64,000 bases of DNA from Melieria omissa (GCA_963971225.1 OZ020268.1:111630830-111694829); one strand, 5' to 3'; shown: positions 12,089-22,375, counted from the first letter of the stretch. Program-made: numbers and translations. The notes: generated from the letters alone by a model not told the origin.

Positions 12089-13456
12089 CGTCGTCGACGC
12101 AGTGCACAAAGCAAAACCCCTAACAAGGATGACGGCCACAAAAATGAACGCCATCATTACCGTCGCCATCCCAGACAGCCCCACCAGCCGCTTACAAAAA
12201 ACGCAGACGCGGATAACATTCTCGCAGACCCGAAAACAGCAGACTTAGACGACAATTACGACGACGGCGAGGACCACCATGGCGCTGGCCATCTTCGAAA
12301 AGGCGGTAGCGGGAACAAGAAATACGACAACAACAGCAGCAACACCGATACGGACACTGACTACACCACTGATTATGGCCTCAATGCCGATGAACTGAAC
12401 AACACCAAAAAGGCCGAAGTCGACGTGGTCTTCTTCAATCGGGTGCCCAAAGTGGGCAGCCAGGCTTTAATGCAGCTAATGATACGCCTGTCCAAAGTCA
12501 ATGACTTCGAGCATTCGCGCGACGGCGGCAAGCGATACGAGACTGTCATCATGGTACCAGAGAAACAGCGCGAGGTTATCTCGAACATACTGACCAAGCC
12601 GCAACCGCAGGCATTCAGCCAACATGTCGCCTACATAAACTTTACGCGCTTCCACATGCCGAAGCCCATCTACATAAACATGGTGCGCGATCCGATAGAG
12701 CGTGTAATCAGTTGGCACTACTACGTACGCGCCGAATGGTACTACAAGGACATGGATCTTAAGTTGGGCAAAGAAGCGCCGCCGCACCCGCCGAAGGAAT
12801 TCATGGACATGGATCTGGACACTTGCGTTCGCATCAAGGATCCGCACTGTCAATTCCTGCACATGCAGACGAACGAACGAACTGGCGATCATCGCCGACA
12901 AACACTGTTCTTTTGCGGACACAACCGGAAAGTGTGCATGTAAGTAAGGTCGCCGCCGTGCCCAATATTCAATCTCTCATCCGGCATCTATGCAGGCCCT
13001 TCAACTCGGTAGTTGCTATGCAAAAGGCCAAGCGTACCGTCGAAGAGGACTACGCCGTCGTCGGTACGTGGGAGGACACCAATGTCACCCTGACGGTGCT
13101 GGAACACTACGTGCCCAAGTTTTTCAAGGGCGCCAAGATCGTATACTACTGTAAGATATATGCCGGAAATCGGTGTCAGTTCCGCTAAAAGCCCAAACTA
13201 TCATTTTGACTTTTCAGTGGGCAAGGACCAATTGTCCAAAGTTAACAAGAACCCAGTCAAGCGCCCGGTCAGCCAGGAGTCGCGCGAACTAATTCGACAA
13301 AACCTGACGCACGAGATCGAGTTCTACGAATTTTGCAAGCAGCGCCTGTACATGCAGTACGCAGCAGTGACCAAAGGCGAGCAAATCGACAACGACGACT
13401 ACCTCCTCATACCCTTGCAGGATGAGGAGGAGGCTGACAAAGCTGACGAGTATTAG
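12089..13456 (+). CDS. pip: pipe module 2 (exons 2A, 2B, 2C) with long Asp/Asn-rich linker
   Basis: Exons are 2A 12,089-12,939, 2B 12,996-13,150 and 2C 13,218-13,456; total 414 residues after the shared exon. 2A is about 290 nt longer than the other A exons. Before the usual LNNTKKAEVDVVFF it encodes roughly 100 extra hydrophilic residues rich in Asp, Asn, Lys and His, including a run of alternating Thr and Asp. The frame stays open from an acceptor (CTCAACAG) that is again phase 0, so the extension is probably real coding sequence. The catalytic part is intact: FNRVPKVGSQ, SQHVAYINF, NMVRDPIERVISWHYY and FFCGHNRKVC. 2C ends in an acidic tail (QDEEEADKADEY) not seen in the other modules. The exact 2A start could lie at a later acceptor, so its 5' edge is less sure than the rest. 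Confidence 0.9.
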
Positions 13457-13581
13457 CTGCATGCTGAAGTTGCGCTTTGTACCTACATTTGTACTGTTTA
13501 ACTCTTTTAGTGTCTAAGAATTCCATTAAAACTCTGGTGTTCCACACCAGGCATCGCGGAATCGTGTGGTGTTTTCTTTCA

Positions 13582-13587
13582 AATAAA
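13582..13587 (+). terminator. poly(A) signal of pipe module 2
   Basis: AATAAA about 126 nt after the 2C stop. An ATTAAA variant also occurs nearer the stop, around 13,525. Confidence 0.5.
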
Positions 13588-13742
13588 TTTTCTCACCTTC
13601 CACCATTATTTGCTTAGCACGTTTGTGTCTATCTATTGAAATGGGGCTTGGCACATCGGTTAAGCTGCACAACATCGCATTCCACCATTCACAATCCGTG
13701 TCCGAGGCCACCTCACTATCACTTCCTCTCCCACTAAGCCAG

Positions 13743-14790
13743 CTGGAAATGCTCAACGCCAAACTCTTGAACAACACCCGTTACGCGCAACGGCATCTAC
13801 TCCTCTTCAACCGCGTTCCGAAGGTCGGCAGTGAGCAACTTATCGAACTGATCCGACTACTCAGCACAGTGAACGGTTTCGAAGTAAGTCGTGCGCCCTT
13901 CTCCGAGCCGGTGCACCAGTACCTGGACGAGGACGAACAGGAGGAACTCGCCAACAAACTCATCGATTTTGGCGAGCCGTACGCCTACTCGATGCACGTC
14001 AACTATATCGACTTCAGGGATCTCTATCTGCCGCAGCCCATCTACATCAACATGGTGCGTGATCCCGTCGAGCGCATAATCAGCTGGTTCTACTATAAAC
14101 GAGCGCCCTGGACCGTTGTGCAGATGTACAACCTGCAAAAGTCCTTTAAGAAGCCACAATGGTACAAGAAGGATTTCGAAGAGTGCGTGCTCTCGCACGA
14201 CAGCGAGTGCCGCTACATTCAGGGTGCGGGCTTCCAGAGCAAATTCGTCGATCACAAGCGCCAGTCGTTGTTCTTCTGCGGACACGATCCGATCTGCGAG
14301 TATGTAGTCGCTATGTGATATGTGACCGAGATATAACTAATCGAATCGATACGATACGGCGCGCTGTGCCCGTACGTCTTTCACAGGCCATTCAATACAA
14401 AAGGAGCGGTGCAGCTGGCCATGAAGAATGTTGAACGCAACTATGCCGTGGTCGGCTCGTGGGAAGATGTCAACGTAACGTTGGATGTGCTGGAAAATTA
14501 CATACCGAAATTCTTTCGCGGTGCCACTAAGCTCTACTTTGGTAAATCTACAAATTATTTGTTCCTGGTAATGACATGGTGACTAAATGTTTTTCATTGT
14601 CGATCAAGATGGAGCCGATGGACAGCCGGGCTTGGCTTCGACGCCTCATAACAGCAATCACTGGAAACCGAAAATCAGCGAAACTGTAAAGGATCTAATT
14701 CGACGCAACTTTACCAATGAATATGAATTCTATAATTTCTGTAAGCAACGCTTGTATAAACAATACTTTGCAATAAAATACAACAACTAA
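13743..14790 (+). CDS. pip: pipe module 3 (exons 3A, 3B, 3C)
   Basis: Exons are 3A 13,743-14,299, 3B 14,387-14,541 and 3C 14,609-14,790; 297 residues after the shared exon. The start follows a CTAAGCCAG acceptor in phase 0; the frame stays open further 5' but no splice signal supports that. Motifs are LNNTRYAQ, LFNRVPKVGSE, SMHVNYIDF, NMVRDPVERIISWFYY and FFCGHDPIC, then YAVVGSWEDVNVTLDVLE in 3B and NEYEFYNFCKQRLYKQY in 3C. The 3C acceptor ends in AAG rather than CAG. 3C encodes a short Gly/Pro-containing lead (DGADGQPG) in place of the usual basic lead. It lies only about 155 nt after the module 2 poly(A) signal. Confidence 0.92.
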
Positions 14791-14912
14791 AACAATAACC
14801 CGGTTTTTTTTTATTAAGTAGTTGGAACTTCTACCAAACTTGGCTTTGGTTTGTAATTCGTTTAGTTTTCTGTAGACAGATTCAACCGAAGTTGAAAAGG
14901 TTGACTTTGATG

Positions 14913-14918
14913 AATAAA
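14913..14918 (+). terminator. poly(A) signal of pipe module 3
   Basis: AATAAA about 120 nt after the 3C stop codon. Confidence 0.5.
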
Positions 14919-15222
14919 ATCAGAGATTTAAATTAAAAGTTTTTTGCAAAATTTCCATTCCCACGGATACTTTCAATTTTAGATGCTAGCTTTTCCTTCT
15001 TTACGCATTTCTCTTCTGACAAAACTTTTATTTTCAATCGGGTCGTAACATACGAATATCAATCTTTCCTTTTTACATACAATTTCGCAGTCTAACCTGA
15101 ACAATATGCAATTCACAAAGGTTAATGGAGAGAACTCACCAAAATTGCTCAAGTCCAAGTAACATCAACTTTTCGATTGCCCTCTCTCTTTTTCTCATTG
15201 ATCTCGTATAACAATCCTAAAG
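14919..15222 (+). other. spacer between pipe modules 3 and 4
   Basis: AT-rich DNA ending in a pyrimidine-rich tract (CCTCTCTCTTTTTCTC, about 40 nt upstream) and the AAAG acceptor of 4A. No gene is seen. Confidence 0.5.
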
Positions 15223-15776
15223 CTGCACAACCTAAGTCCATCGCACCTGAACAATACGGAAAAGGCTGAAATCGACATTGTGTTTTTCAATCGGCTGGAG
15301 AAAGTCGGCAGCCAGTCGATGAGCACTTTACTACGCGCTCTGGGCAAAGTTCACGGCTTCAAGGCCATCATAAAGGTGCGCGTTGTGGGCTCCCCATCGG
15401 ACACAGTTGACGAGCAGCGCGATTTGGCCGAGGAGATACTGGACTATGGCATACCGAGCTCGTACACCATGCACCGAAACTGGATTAACTTCACGCTATT
15501 AGATCTTCCCAAGCCGATCTACATCAATTTGGTGCGACACCCAATTGAGAAGGTCAAAAGCGCCTACTACTACTTGAGGCATCCATACATTTTCAACAAC
15601 GGCCTCGTACGGAATCCGAACAAAAAGATCCGTGGGCACAAGTTCTTCGACACCAGCTTCAATGACTGCGTGCGCGAGGGAACGATGCCAGAGTGCAATT
15701 TCGATGCACATAATGAGTTCAATGGGGACTGGCGGCGCTTCTCGCAGCATTTTTGCGGAAACAGACCGGTTTGCAT
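15223..15776 (+). CDS. pip: pipe exon 4A: orphan A exon without its own B and C exons
   Basis: A complete A exon of 554 nt with a phase-0 acceptor (CCTAAAG) and phase-2 donor (GTAGGT). It encodes LNNTEKAEIDIVFFNRLEKV, then TMHRNWINF, NLVRHPIEKVKSAYYY and HFCGNRPVC. No B or C exon follows before the next A exons, so the first usable acceptor for an in-frame product is 6B at 19,270. Spliced to 6B and 6C it would give 296 residues. Compared with modules 1-3 and 7-11, Asp in the RDP motif is His, and the proline of the PKVGS loop is Glu (EKVGS). These features are shared with 5A and 6A, marking a separate subfamily. The reading frame is intact, so it is probably functional. Confidence 0.88.
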
Positions 15777-15978
15777 GTAGGTAGAGCGCACATATTGTAG
15801 ATTCAAAAAGGTATAATTACCGTTATTACAAAAACTAAATTAAAATTATTACACAACGGCTTCCATGCAATGTCTCTAGCAGACTGCCTTATGTTGGATT
15901 TCTGAGATTACATTTTGCAATTTTGCCGATAAACTAAATGATTTCGTCGTTGAACGCTTTCAAAGCTGGAATTCTTGG

Positions 15979-16412
15979 AGCCGCCTCAACTCAACAAAAC
16001 TGGCGGCACAGAGAAAGAGCTGCTGTTCTTTTACCGTCTCGAAAAGGTTGGCAACATGTCCTGTACCATGTCCTGAACTAGCAGAACAGAATCACTTCGG
16101 CGTCTTTGAAAACAAACGGAGGCCTACCAAATCAATTGCACAGTCACCGAAAGAACTTGCCAGTGTTGGATCAAATTCACTGCACACCGGCTGTAGGGGC
16201 CAATCTAGGTGAATCTGATTCGACATCCTATAGAGAAACATCTCGCCATATATGAATGGTGGATTCGTTTCAATCCGGCAATTCCACTACAAAAAAAAAG
16301 AATTCTTCGATACATCGCTGGAAGAATTCGTACGCAACGCTCCATTTCCTGAATGCGATTTCAGCAGTGGGAATAATGCAATACATTTCTGTGTGATTCG
16401 ATCCGCTTGTAT
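15979..16412 (+). pseudogene. decayed pipe A exon (psi-A) between 4A and 5A
   Basis: Several A-exon motifs are recognisable in order but broken: LNSTKLA, then in another frame LLFFYRLEKVGN, then WIKFTAHRL, VNLIRHPIEKH, then KEFFDTSLEEFVRN with PECDF and a final ACM before a GTAGCT donor-like site. Two in-frame stops (TAG) lie inside the WIKF...RHPIEK stretch, another stop (TGA) follows the PAPS loop, and at least one frameshift separates the LNST motif from the loop. The IRHPIEK and EKVG signatures place it in the 4A/5A/6A subfamily. It is a relic of an additional duplicated A exon and cannot encode a working domain. Confidence 0.85.
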
Positions 16413-17559
16413 GTAGCTTTCCAGAACTATAAAAGGCTGTCAGGGATACCAAGTGTCGTTTTTTTTTTGTAAAGGAATAAAAATGTGAAAGATACGAACG
16501 AAATCGAATGTCCCAACGACATGCGGACAGAAGACAGGGTTTTGAACGAACAATTTGTCTTAAACGTACCAAAGTTAAGGATGCTGTGGAAAATTTTCGC
16601 AGAAGACTACTCCACAATAACACCAAAAATACCCTTAAGTCTGTACCTGCTCGCATCTGTTAGCGAAACAATGAACAATGCCAAATTCAATTTAATTTTC
16701 TACTCTCGAATATTAAAACCTTTGAATATATATTAAACATCTATCCACATCTATCTGAAACATCTTTCTACACCCGCTTCATCTGACATAAACCCACATA
16801 GCTTAACTATTCCCAGCAAAGCTTCAAAGTAATCGGAGTTAACGGCAATTTACTTATTCTCTGGCTGTGGTGGACTAAGAACTCTATTGCCAAACGCATT
16901 CTATAGCTGGAGAAATGCGCAGATATACGCCAAGGGCGCGTCCCTATCAAACAGACAGTGAGCAATGCAACACAGCACAACCGGCAGCCGATTCGTTCCT
17001 TACTAAAACAATCCTATGGGTTAAATATAACTTTTCTCGACTTGAAAGCTCTTAGTCAAGTGTAGCGAATTCAACCTTTTGAGAACACACCTATTTTTTC
17101 TATCACCGGAAAAACTCAGCGTCACCTAGATCCTGCTCAATTTTGATCGCCTATAATTTAACAATTATTGAACCTTTTGGTTTAAAAATATCATGGGATG
17201 TACATTGAAAATTATTGAACAATCTATAAATATTATGGGTCCCACTGAAGTTCGGCACATACTTAAAACATCCGCGGGATTACCAGGTTTTGGAACAGTT
17301 ATTCTCGCCTAAAGAAGTAGTAGTGGTCTAGATGCCACAGTGTGTTCTCCGAAATTTAATATGAATATTGCTATCGAAATAGAGCTAATCGAAAATTGAA
17401 ATTTGATTGCATTTTGAAACACAGAAACTCTTAGAGTTCGACAAAATCTGCTGCATGTCGCCGAGTTGCATCGCTTTTCTCGTCTTGCCAATAGGGACAC
17501 GACCTAAAACCGTTCCACCCCAAGCATAATTTCTCGTCCTCCTCCCCTCCAATACAAAG
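16413..17559 (+). other. spacer between psi-A and 5A
   Basis: AT-rich DNA. At 16,670-16,730 the frame reads MNNAKFNLIFYSRILK, which faintly recalls the start of an A exon and could be a second, more decayed relic. No other gene signal is seen. It ends with a C-rich tract and the CAAAG acceptor of 5A. Confidence 0.4.
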
Positions 17560-18113
17560 CTGTACACGCTTAGGCCGGAGGACTTAAATAACACTGCCAA
17601 GGCTGAAATGGATGTGCTCTTCTTCAACCGCGTCGAGAAAGTCGGCTCACAGTCAATGATGTTCCTGTTACTGGAACTTTCGAAGGCCAACGACTTCGAG
17701 CCCTACCACAATGCGCCACTGCGAAGTGCGTCGATCTTGAGCAGTCACGAGGAACAGCTGCAGATCGCCACCGAGATCATGGAAGAGGCTGTAACGCTCT
17801 CTTACGTGGAACACTTGAACTGGATCAACTTCACAGAGTTCGGCTTTCCCAAGCCGATCTACATCAATCTGATGCGCCATCCCATCGAGAAAGTGATCAG
17901 CGCCTACTATTACATCCGCCACCCGGCCGTCTTCGCGTTTTATATGAAGAACAGTGGTCGCGAATTGGAGAGCAAGGAATACTTCGACACGTCCTTCGAG
18001 GAGTGCGTGCGAGAGGGAAAACGGCGCGAGTGTGTGTTCGATTCGCATAGCGAGTACAATAACGATTGGCGGCGATTCGCAATGCATTTTTGCGGCAACT
18101 TTCCGGTATGCAA
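17560..18113 (+). CDS. pip: pipe exon 5A: second orphan A exon
   Basis: A 554-nt A exon from a phase-0 acceptor (ATACAAAG) to a phase-2 donor (GTAAGT). It encodes LYTLRPEDLNNTAKAEMDVL, FFNRVEKVGSQ, VEHLNWINF, NLMRHPIEKVISAYYY and HFCGNFPVC. There is no B or C exon before 6A, so it too must splice to 6B/6C, giving 296 residues after the shared exon. The first residues (LYTLRPEDLNN) closely match those of 6A (LYTLKPEDLNN), showing that 5A and 6A are the most recent duplicates of this subfamily. Like 4A it has His for Asp in the 3'-PB motif. The frame is intact. Confidence 0.88.
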
Positions 18114-18556
18114 GTAAGTTAACAGGGAATATCAGTTCAGAGGTTCAGATAGGATAGCAAATGAGGTATCAGGGTTTTGTTGTCCCAAAGTACGTAACAC
18201 TACATTATTGTTGCTTTTGCCTCTGTGCTTTGTGATCATATGTGTTGAGGCTTTTGTTGTTGCAGCACAATTTAAGCAGCCAATAATTGAATTGCATTAC
18301 CAACAACTTCACCCTGAACCCACATCAACTTAGCTCCGCACTCGCTTAAAAATCGCGTCACTCTTAACGTAATGTGAACGCCCGAAATGCAACGTCGAGG
18401 TTTCGCTTCAAATCGACCGCGCAAAATGGACACTTGCTTTGTCGTCGTTGCCAAATCGCCTAGCTTATGATCTAAAATACTAGCATCAATAAGAATCTGG
18501 CCCAACATCTATGGCACGAGCATAATTTCTTCTTCGCCTTCTTCTCAATTATGAAG
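18114..18556 (+). other. spacer between pipe exons 5A and 6A
   Basis: No B- or C-like coding sequence was found here. The stretch is unremarkable mixed-composition DNA ending in a pyrimidine-rich tract and the TATGAAG acceptor of 6A. Confidence 0.5.
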
Positions 18557-19104
18557 CTTTACACGCTGAAGCCAGAAGACCTTAATAACAGCGGCCTTGC
18601 TGCTGTGGACGTTCTCTTCTTCAACCGCGCCGAGAAGGTCGGCTCGACGTCGATGATATCCTTGCTTGATGAGCTCTCGGAAGTCAACGATTTCGAAACT
18701 TTTGAGGCCGTGCCAGTAGTACTAGGCCAGAACTTGTACGAACCCAACGAACAACGTCAGATTGCCGCCGAGATATTGGAAGGGACTGTGCCGCTCGTCT
18801 ATGTAGAGCACACAAACTGGATTAACTTCACGGAATTCGGCTTCCCCAAGCCGATCTACTTCAATCTGGTGCGACAACCTATCGACAAAGTGGTCAGCGC
18901 TTACTACTTTCATCGGAAGCCATCGATTTTTGCATCTTACGTGAAAAGTGGGGCAATGGAGGACAAGGCATACGTCAACTCGTCTTTCGAGGAGTGTGTG
19001 CGTGAGGGAAAACGACCCGAGTGTGTGTTCAACATGTTCTCCGAGTACAATAGCGATTGGCGACGCCTTACAATGCATTTTTGCGGCCACTTGCCGGTAT
19101 GTGA
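18557..19104 (+). CDS. pip: pipe exon 6A
   Basis: A 548-nt A exon from a GAAG acceptor to a GTAAGT donor (phase 0 in, phase 2 out). It encodes LYTLKPEDLNNSGLAAVDVL, FFNRAEKVGST, VEHTNWINF, NLVRQPIDKVVSAYYF and HFCGHLPVC. The RDP motif is RQP and the following ER is DK, making it the most divergent intact A exon at the 3'-phosphate site. The arginine and the later serine are kept, so PAPS binding is still plausible. An ATG lies six bases upstream in frame but is probably intronic. With 6B and 6C it gives 294 residues. Confidence 0.9.
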
Positions 19105-19269
19105 GTAAGTTGGCAATTCAAAAGCGTCGAAGCGTCAGTGTAAAGCGGAGTTACATATTGTGTTACAAAAAAAAGGATTTTTGCCCAACACGTAAAGATT
19201 TAGTGTGCGGGATGGGTTCCTTCTTTATCGGGAGTCGCACTTAAGACCATTGACTTGCTCTCATTGCAG

Positions 19270-19424
19270 GCTATTCAATTCACAGACTGCGACACAAATC
19301 GCTAAGCGGAATATCGAGCGGGAATACGCGGTGGTCGGCTCCTGGGAGGACACGAACATAACCCTGACAGTTCTGGAACATTATATTCCGAGGTTCTTTC
19401 GCGGTGCCACTGAGGTGTTCTATA
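19270..19424 (+). CDS. pip: pipe exon 6B, probably shared by 4A, 5A and 6A
   Basis: A 155-nt exon after CTCATTGCAG, ending at a GTAGGT donor. It encodes YAVVGSWEDTNITLTVLE and YIPRFFRGATEVF. It is the first B exon downstream of 4A, psi-A and 5A as well as 6A, so it must serve all three intact A exons. The N-glycosylation motif NIT is kept. Confidence 0.9.
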
Positions 19425-20131
19425 GTAGGTTCTTTGAACGTTGCGATCAGCACAAAACACGGTTAGAAAGTAAGATCGAATTCGACCTCTGGCAAAAACA
19501 ATATGTTATTCTAACAATATATAGGCAAAGCAGGCATCCAGATCTTCTATACGATTAGGGAAGCTCACCATTCTTTGACAACTTGAATGACTTCGGACTA
19601 GGATTTAATCCTTAGTTACTAAACTAAATTGAAGAGCCTAATGACAAGGACACACCACACCCCCTCTTTGTGGTAACACAATGGCCACAACCTCTGACCG
19701 ATATGTACTTTATAAGGAGACCCCTTCAACCTAACCTAACCTGCGTCCTATTCCAATGGGTTATTTGAATTTTAGACCAAAGCATTAACTACTGCATCTT
19801 GATGATCGTTCGAAGGTGTCACATCAAAGTCAACTGCCTGAGATGAACTTAGGTTTAGAGTGAAGGTTCGCTGATCGCCGTATGGTTGATGATGATATGA
19901 ATGATGTGTAACTATGAAAAGAACTATTGATTGGAAATCTTACTCAATACTTAAAATAAAGACCTTCAAAGAACTTTGTACAACTTACAGTACAAAAAGG
20001 CTTATTTGAAAGCTGAAGAACTTTAAAATCAAAATAATCAGTCTGTGACATTTGTAACCGTGTTTTGCGCTGCCAGCTAAATCTGTAATATACCGCGAAC
20101 TTGATTACCACCGTTGTTCTGCCCAAAATAG
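19425..20131 (+). other. intron 6B-6C with a retroelement-tail-like segment
   Basis: A 707-nt intron, much longer than the equivalent 58-68 nt introns of modules 1-3 and 7-9. Around 19,640-19,742 it holds a segment ending in CAACCTAACCTAACCTG, the same type of CTAAC-repeat ending seen at the non-LTR tails near 2,590 and 60,640. It was probably lengthened by a small retroelement insertion. Confidence 0.5.
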
Positions 20132-20313
20132 GTGACCCTAAGCGTTTTCACAAGAATGCGACGCCGCATCGCAATGAACTGGATCCGGATATCGAGGCCA
20201 AGCTAAAGATTCAGTTCGCCTTCGAAATCGAGCTGTACGAATTCTGCAAACAGCGCCTCTACAAACAGTACATCGCCATCAAAAAGAATGAACTGTTGCA
20301 TTCGATGCACTAA
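20132..20313 (+). CDS. pip: pipe exon 6C, C-terminal exon for 4A/5A/6A isoforms
   Basis: A 182-nt terminal exon after the acceptor CCCAAAATAG. It encodes EIELYEFCKQRLYKQYIAI, then a short tail and TAA. It is divergent in its first third (DPKRFHKNATPHRNE) relative to other C exons, in line with serving a separate A-exon subfamily. The acceptor has a weak pyrimidine tract. Confidence 0.88.
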
Positions 20314-20391
20314 ACTACAGCTGACCCTAGGGTCATGCACTTCTCATTACTATAGTTAATTCTAATATACAAAACACTTGTTTGAAACTTG

Positions 20392-20397
20392 AATAAA
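20392..20397 (+). terminator. poly(A) signal of pipe module 4-6 group
   Basis: AATAAA 79 nt after the 6C stop. It is the only good signal between module 3 and module 7, consistent with 4A, 5A and 6A sharing one 3' end. Confidence 0.6.
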
Positions 20398-20703
20398 AGA
20401 CTGCCACCACCGGCTGTGTGGTTGCATGTAGAATATATGTTGCTGTCTCTCTCATTCATTATCTAAGGACTTGAATTTCATTTAAGCTCAATACGCGATC
20501 TTTGTGCACGTTTCTGTTCGCGCTGTAGCTCTCTCGCTGGTGGCGTTAGTTCGTTTTCCTGTTTCGTCTCGTTTCCTGTGGCTCAGTTCCGCTTCCGCAT
20601 ACACTAAACTCGCTCTAAGACACCACTCATCCCGTTAACCATGCCGGTACTCACCATTACCTGACACTGCATTGCACTGAATCCTCTTGCCGTTGCTTCA
20701 CAG
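20398..20703 (+). other. spacer between pipe modules 6 and 7
   Basis: CT-rich DNA leading to the 7A acceptor (CCGTTGCTTCACAG). No gene is seen. Confidence 0.5.
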
Positions 20704-21781
20704 ATCTTCAAGCTGAATGCCGCCGATCTGAACAACACCCGCAAAGCCGAACTCGACATTGTCGTTTTCAATCGTGTGCCGAAGACGGGCAGCATTCAGC
20801 TCATCGAACTTATGCGCAAGCTGGGCAAAGTGCACAGCTACAACGTAGAGGTCGATCCGCAAAACGGCGGCATTCGGCCCATACTGGACGCGAACGAAGA
20901 GCGCGACATGATCGACAATGTCATCAACTTGGAAGACGGCTCCGTGTTCGTCAGCCATGTCAACTACCTGAACTTCACCAAATACGGCGAGTCACGCCCC
21001 ATCTACATAAACATGGTGCGCGATCCGGTCGAGCGCGTCATCAGCTGGTACTACTACATACGCGCGCCGTGGATTTTCGTGCCGAATCGACGCAAGAACA
21101 ATCGCGAAATGCCGAATCCGCAATGGGTGAATACCGAGTTCGACGAGTGCGTGCTTAGCGGCGAGAAGACCTGCAAGTACATCGAGGCCTCCGGCCTGGA
21201 ACGTGTGGGCGACCATCGACGGCAGACGCTATTCTTCTGCGGCCACAACGAGCACAAGTGCATGTGAGTGCCGCAACCGTTGCCTATCAAACAGCCGACT
21301 ATATCGAACATTTCAGGCCATTCAATACGAAGCTGCCGCTGCAGATCGCCATGCAGACAGTCGAGAGGGAATACGCTGTGGTTGGCACGTGGGAGGACAC
21401 CAATGTGACGCTTAGCGTGTTCGAGAACTACGTACCCGACTACTTCCGCGGCGCCACCAACATGTACTACCGTAAGGAAGCCACAACACCCATTGTCCAC
21501 TAGCGAACTAGCGAAATTCTGTCACGTCTTCCATTGCAGTGGGCCTACACAAGGACATTCAAAACAACAACCCCATGAAGCCGCAAATCAGCGATAACAT
21601 CAAGGAGATGGTGCGAAAGAACTTTACGCGCGAAATCGAGTTCTATCAGTTCTGTCGGCAGCGTCTGCACAAACAGTATTTGGCCCTCAAGCTAGACGAG
21701 CTCAGGGAAGTCGACAAGGATCTGCGACAATCCACCAACAGCGACATTGCGTTCCGACGCGCAAGAAAGCGTCTCCAATAA
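20704..21781 (+). CDS. pip: pipe module 7 (exons 7A, 7B, 7C)
   Basis: Exons are 7A 20,704-21,263, 7B 21,317-21,471 and 7C 21,540-21,781; introns 53 and 68 nt; 318 residues after the shared exon. 7A has LNNTRKAELDIVVFNRVPKT, the only module whose PAPS loop reads PKTGS, closest to the PKTAS of vertebrate HS2ST. It continues with VSHVNYLNF, NMVRDPVERVISWYYY and FFCGHNEHKC. 7B has YAVVGTWEDTNVTLSVFE. 7C has EIEFYQFCRQRLHKQYLAL, then a basic C-terminal tail ending RRARKRLQ. The stop codon lies inside an AATAAA (21,777-21,782). Codon use strongly favours G/C in third positions, and opposite-strand ORFs are shadows of this bias. Confidence 0.93.
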
Positions 21782-21782
21782 A
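21777..21782 (+). terminator. poly(A) signal overlapping the 7C stop codon
   Basis: AATAAA contains the TAA stop of exon 7C. If used, the 3' UTR would be only about 15-30 nt. No other clear signal follows within 300 nt. Confidence 0.45.
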
Positions 21783-22375
21783 TAACCATATATTTCTATT
21801 TTTACAACATAACATTGGCATTTTTCAATATTCTTAGGGACATCTCAATGCGGGTAATCGGTTCCTAAAGTAATTAGGTTTCTCCTTGAGACTGCTATGT
21901 CCTGATTTCTGCGAGGTCAGTAACCGAAACCCGCTTTTTCTTTTAGTTTGGTAGTGGCTGAGTCGACGTTATAACCCATGGTCCTTGGACTAATGGCACT
22001 AACTCGACTTTTTAACGTTCTCTCTTCGTATTACTTCGTGCTAACTAATTTCTCTAATAACTTCATAGCGAACCCTACAGCGAGGTTTTATTTCATACAA
22101 ATTTTCTATTTAAATCTTCTTACTTAGCTTTGTACGTACCTACGTACGTATCTTCTCAAAGCACTCTTAATCTTTTCTTCAATTTGGTGTCAGACGGGTA
22201 CAGTTGCGTCGGTTGATATTCTCTCAAATTGCAGCTCTATTCTTTATTGCGTTGCTTTCCAGTGGTTCAGCCATAACAAGTAACCCCTTCGAATCATTAA
22301 CTAGTGAGCTGCGGTAACTCTCACACAGCATACAGCCACTCAAATCACCCATTTCTCCAAACTCCTCATTCCCAG
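21783..22375 (+). other. spacer between pipe modules 7 and 8
   Basis: AT-rich DNA with a TACGTACCTACGTACGTA run near 22,132-22,150. It ends with the 8A acceptor (CTCATTCCCAG). No gene is seen. Confidence 0.5.

Noticed and set aside
16485..16736. 83-codon ORF between psi-A and 5A as a gene
   Set aside because: Not protein-like overall; only its last part faintly recalls an A exon, so at most a second relic.
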